From Xanthobacteraceae bacterium (GTDB lineage: Bacteria > Pseudomonadota > Alphaproteobacteria > Rhizobiales > Xanthobacteraceae), in NCBI GenBank assembly GCA_030043335.1, contig JASHXX010000218.1:1-13768 (forward strand): a DNA stretch of 13,768 bases. The letters are read 5' to 3'. How positions within the stretch are numbered: the stretch's first letter is position 1; each line of letters starts with the position of its first letter. The notes under the pieces were generated by a model. That model did not search any database. It had not been told where the DNA came from and was given only the letters and a program-made list of their open reading frames with translations. The position numbers and the translations under genes are program-made. This document shows positions 13,584-13,768 of this stretch, one piece after another.

Positions 13584-13768
13584 TCAACCGTTCTTATTCG
13601 GTTCCGCCCGCGCAAAGGCCGCCTCGATGATCTCGGCGGCCTTGGTATCGGTGTTTGCGAACAGGTGGCCGTAGACGTTCAGCGTGATCGCTGGCGATCC
13701 GTGGCCGATGCGGCGGCTGATCGTCAAGACATCGAGACCCGCGGCGATCAGCTGCGACACGTGGGTAT
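13584..13768 (-). CDS. Tyrosine recombinase / integrase, C-terminal fragment (runs off the right edge)
   Basis: Only the last 60 complete codons and the stop are in the window; the rest lies beyond the right edge. The fragment opens with THVSQLIAAGLDV, continues with the box II GH dipeptide (RRIGHGSP) and ends the catalytic domain with the nucleophile tyrosine in LNVYGHLF, 10 residues after the conserved histidine. These are the C-terminal marks of phage-type integrases, which cut and rejoin DNA at att sites through a 3'-phosphotyrosine. It reads toward tRNA-Thr and stops 62 bases from its 5' end. The reading frame is intact to the edge, so it may be a full gene. It probably belongs to a genomic island or prophage to the right. 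Confidence 0.92.
   Translation of the reverse strand, partial: THVSQLIAAGLDVLTISRRIGHGSPAITLNVYGHLFANTDTKAAEIIEAAFARAEPNKNG

Noticed and set aside
13378..13587. Extension of the exported-protein frame through the tRNA gene.
   Set aside because: It would translate a tRNA and bury the signal peptide inside the protein.

Overview
The window is GC-rich DNA from an alphaproteobacterium, most likely of the Hyphomicrobiales near Bradyrhizobium/Rhodopseudomonas. This is judged from the GC-biased codon use, the sequence character of ProB and the style of the acyl-CoA catabolic genes; it is an inference, not a database result. Nearly every gene lies on the minus strand. The only plus-strand gene is a cupin protein at 9880-10530.

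Left part (1-2492): proB (glutamate 5-kinase) sits 30 bases downstream of a Crp/Fnr-family regulator that keeps the cAMP-pocket and DNA-recognition residues of E. coli CRP. Neither obgE nor proA flanks proB here. Next is a 458-base stretch without a protein gene. It holds a strong minus-strand intrinsic terminator (2186-2220), a CRP-type palindrome (2376-2391) centred 41.5 bases upstream of a predicted start, and C-rich stem-loops between them. I read this as a candidate, apparently undescribed, Crp-controlled small RNA of about 157 nt.

Middle part (2493-9716): a tight run of seven minus-strand genes with gaps of 20, 3, 18, 2, 9 and 14 bases. In transcription order they are two tandem paralogous MetE-C-terminal-like zinc proteins, an MFE-2-type short-chain dehydrogenase, a MaoC/hydratase-2 protein, an acyl-CoA dehydrogenase, a class III CoA-transferase and a 3-hydroxyisobutyrate-dehydrogenase-family protein. 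Together they encode CoA activation by transfer, alpha,beta-dehydrogenation, hydration and hydroxyacyl oxidation, with no thiolase. The MetE-like pair suggests a step on a thiol or thioether, so the pathway is probably catabolic with an unknown substrate. A promoter and a long inverted repeat lie upstream of the first gene.

Right part (9717-13768): the divergent cupin gene converges, with a 7-base gap, on a benzoylformate-decarboxylase-like ThDP enzyme. That enzyme overlaps the 3' end of a gene for an exported protein of unknown function. Upstream of this pair are an intact tRNA-Thr(CGU) gene and the C-terminal end of a tyrosine recombinase that runs off the window, which points to the edge of an integrated element.
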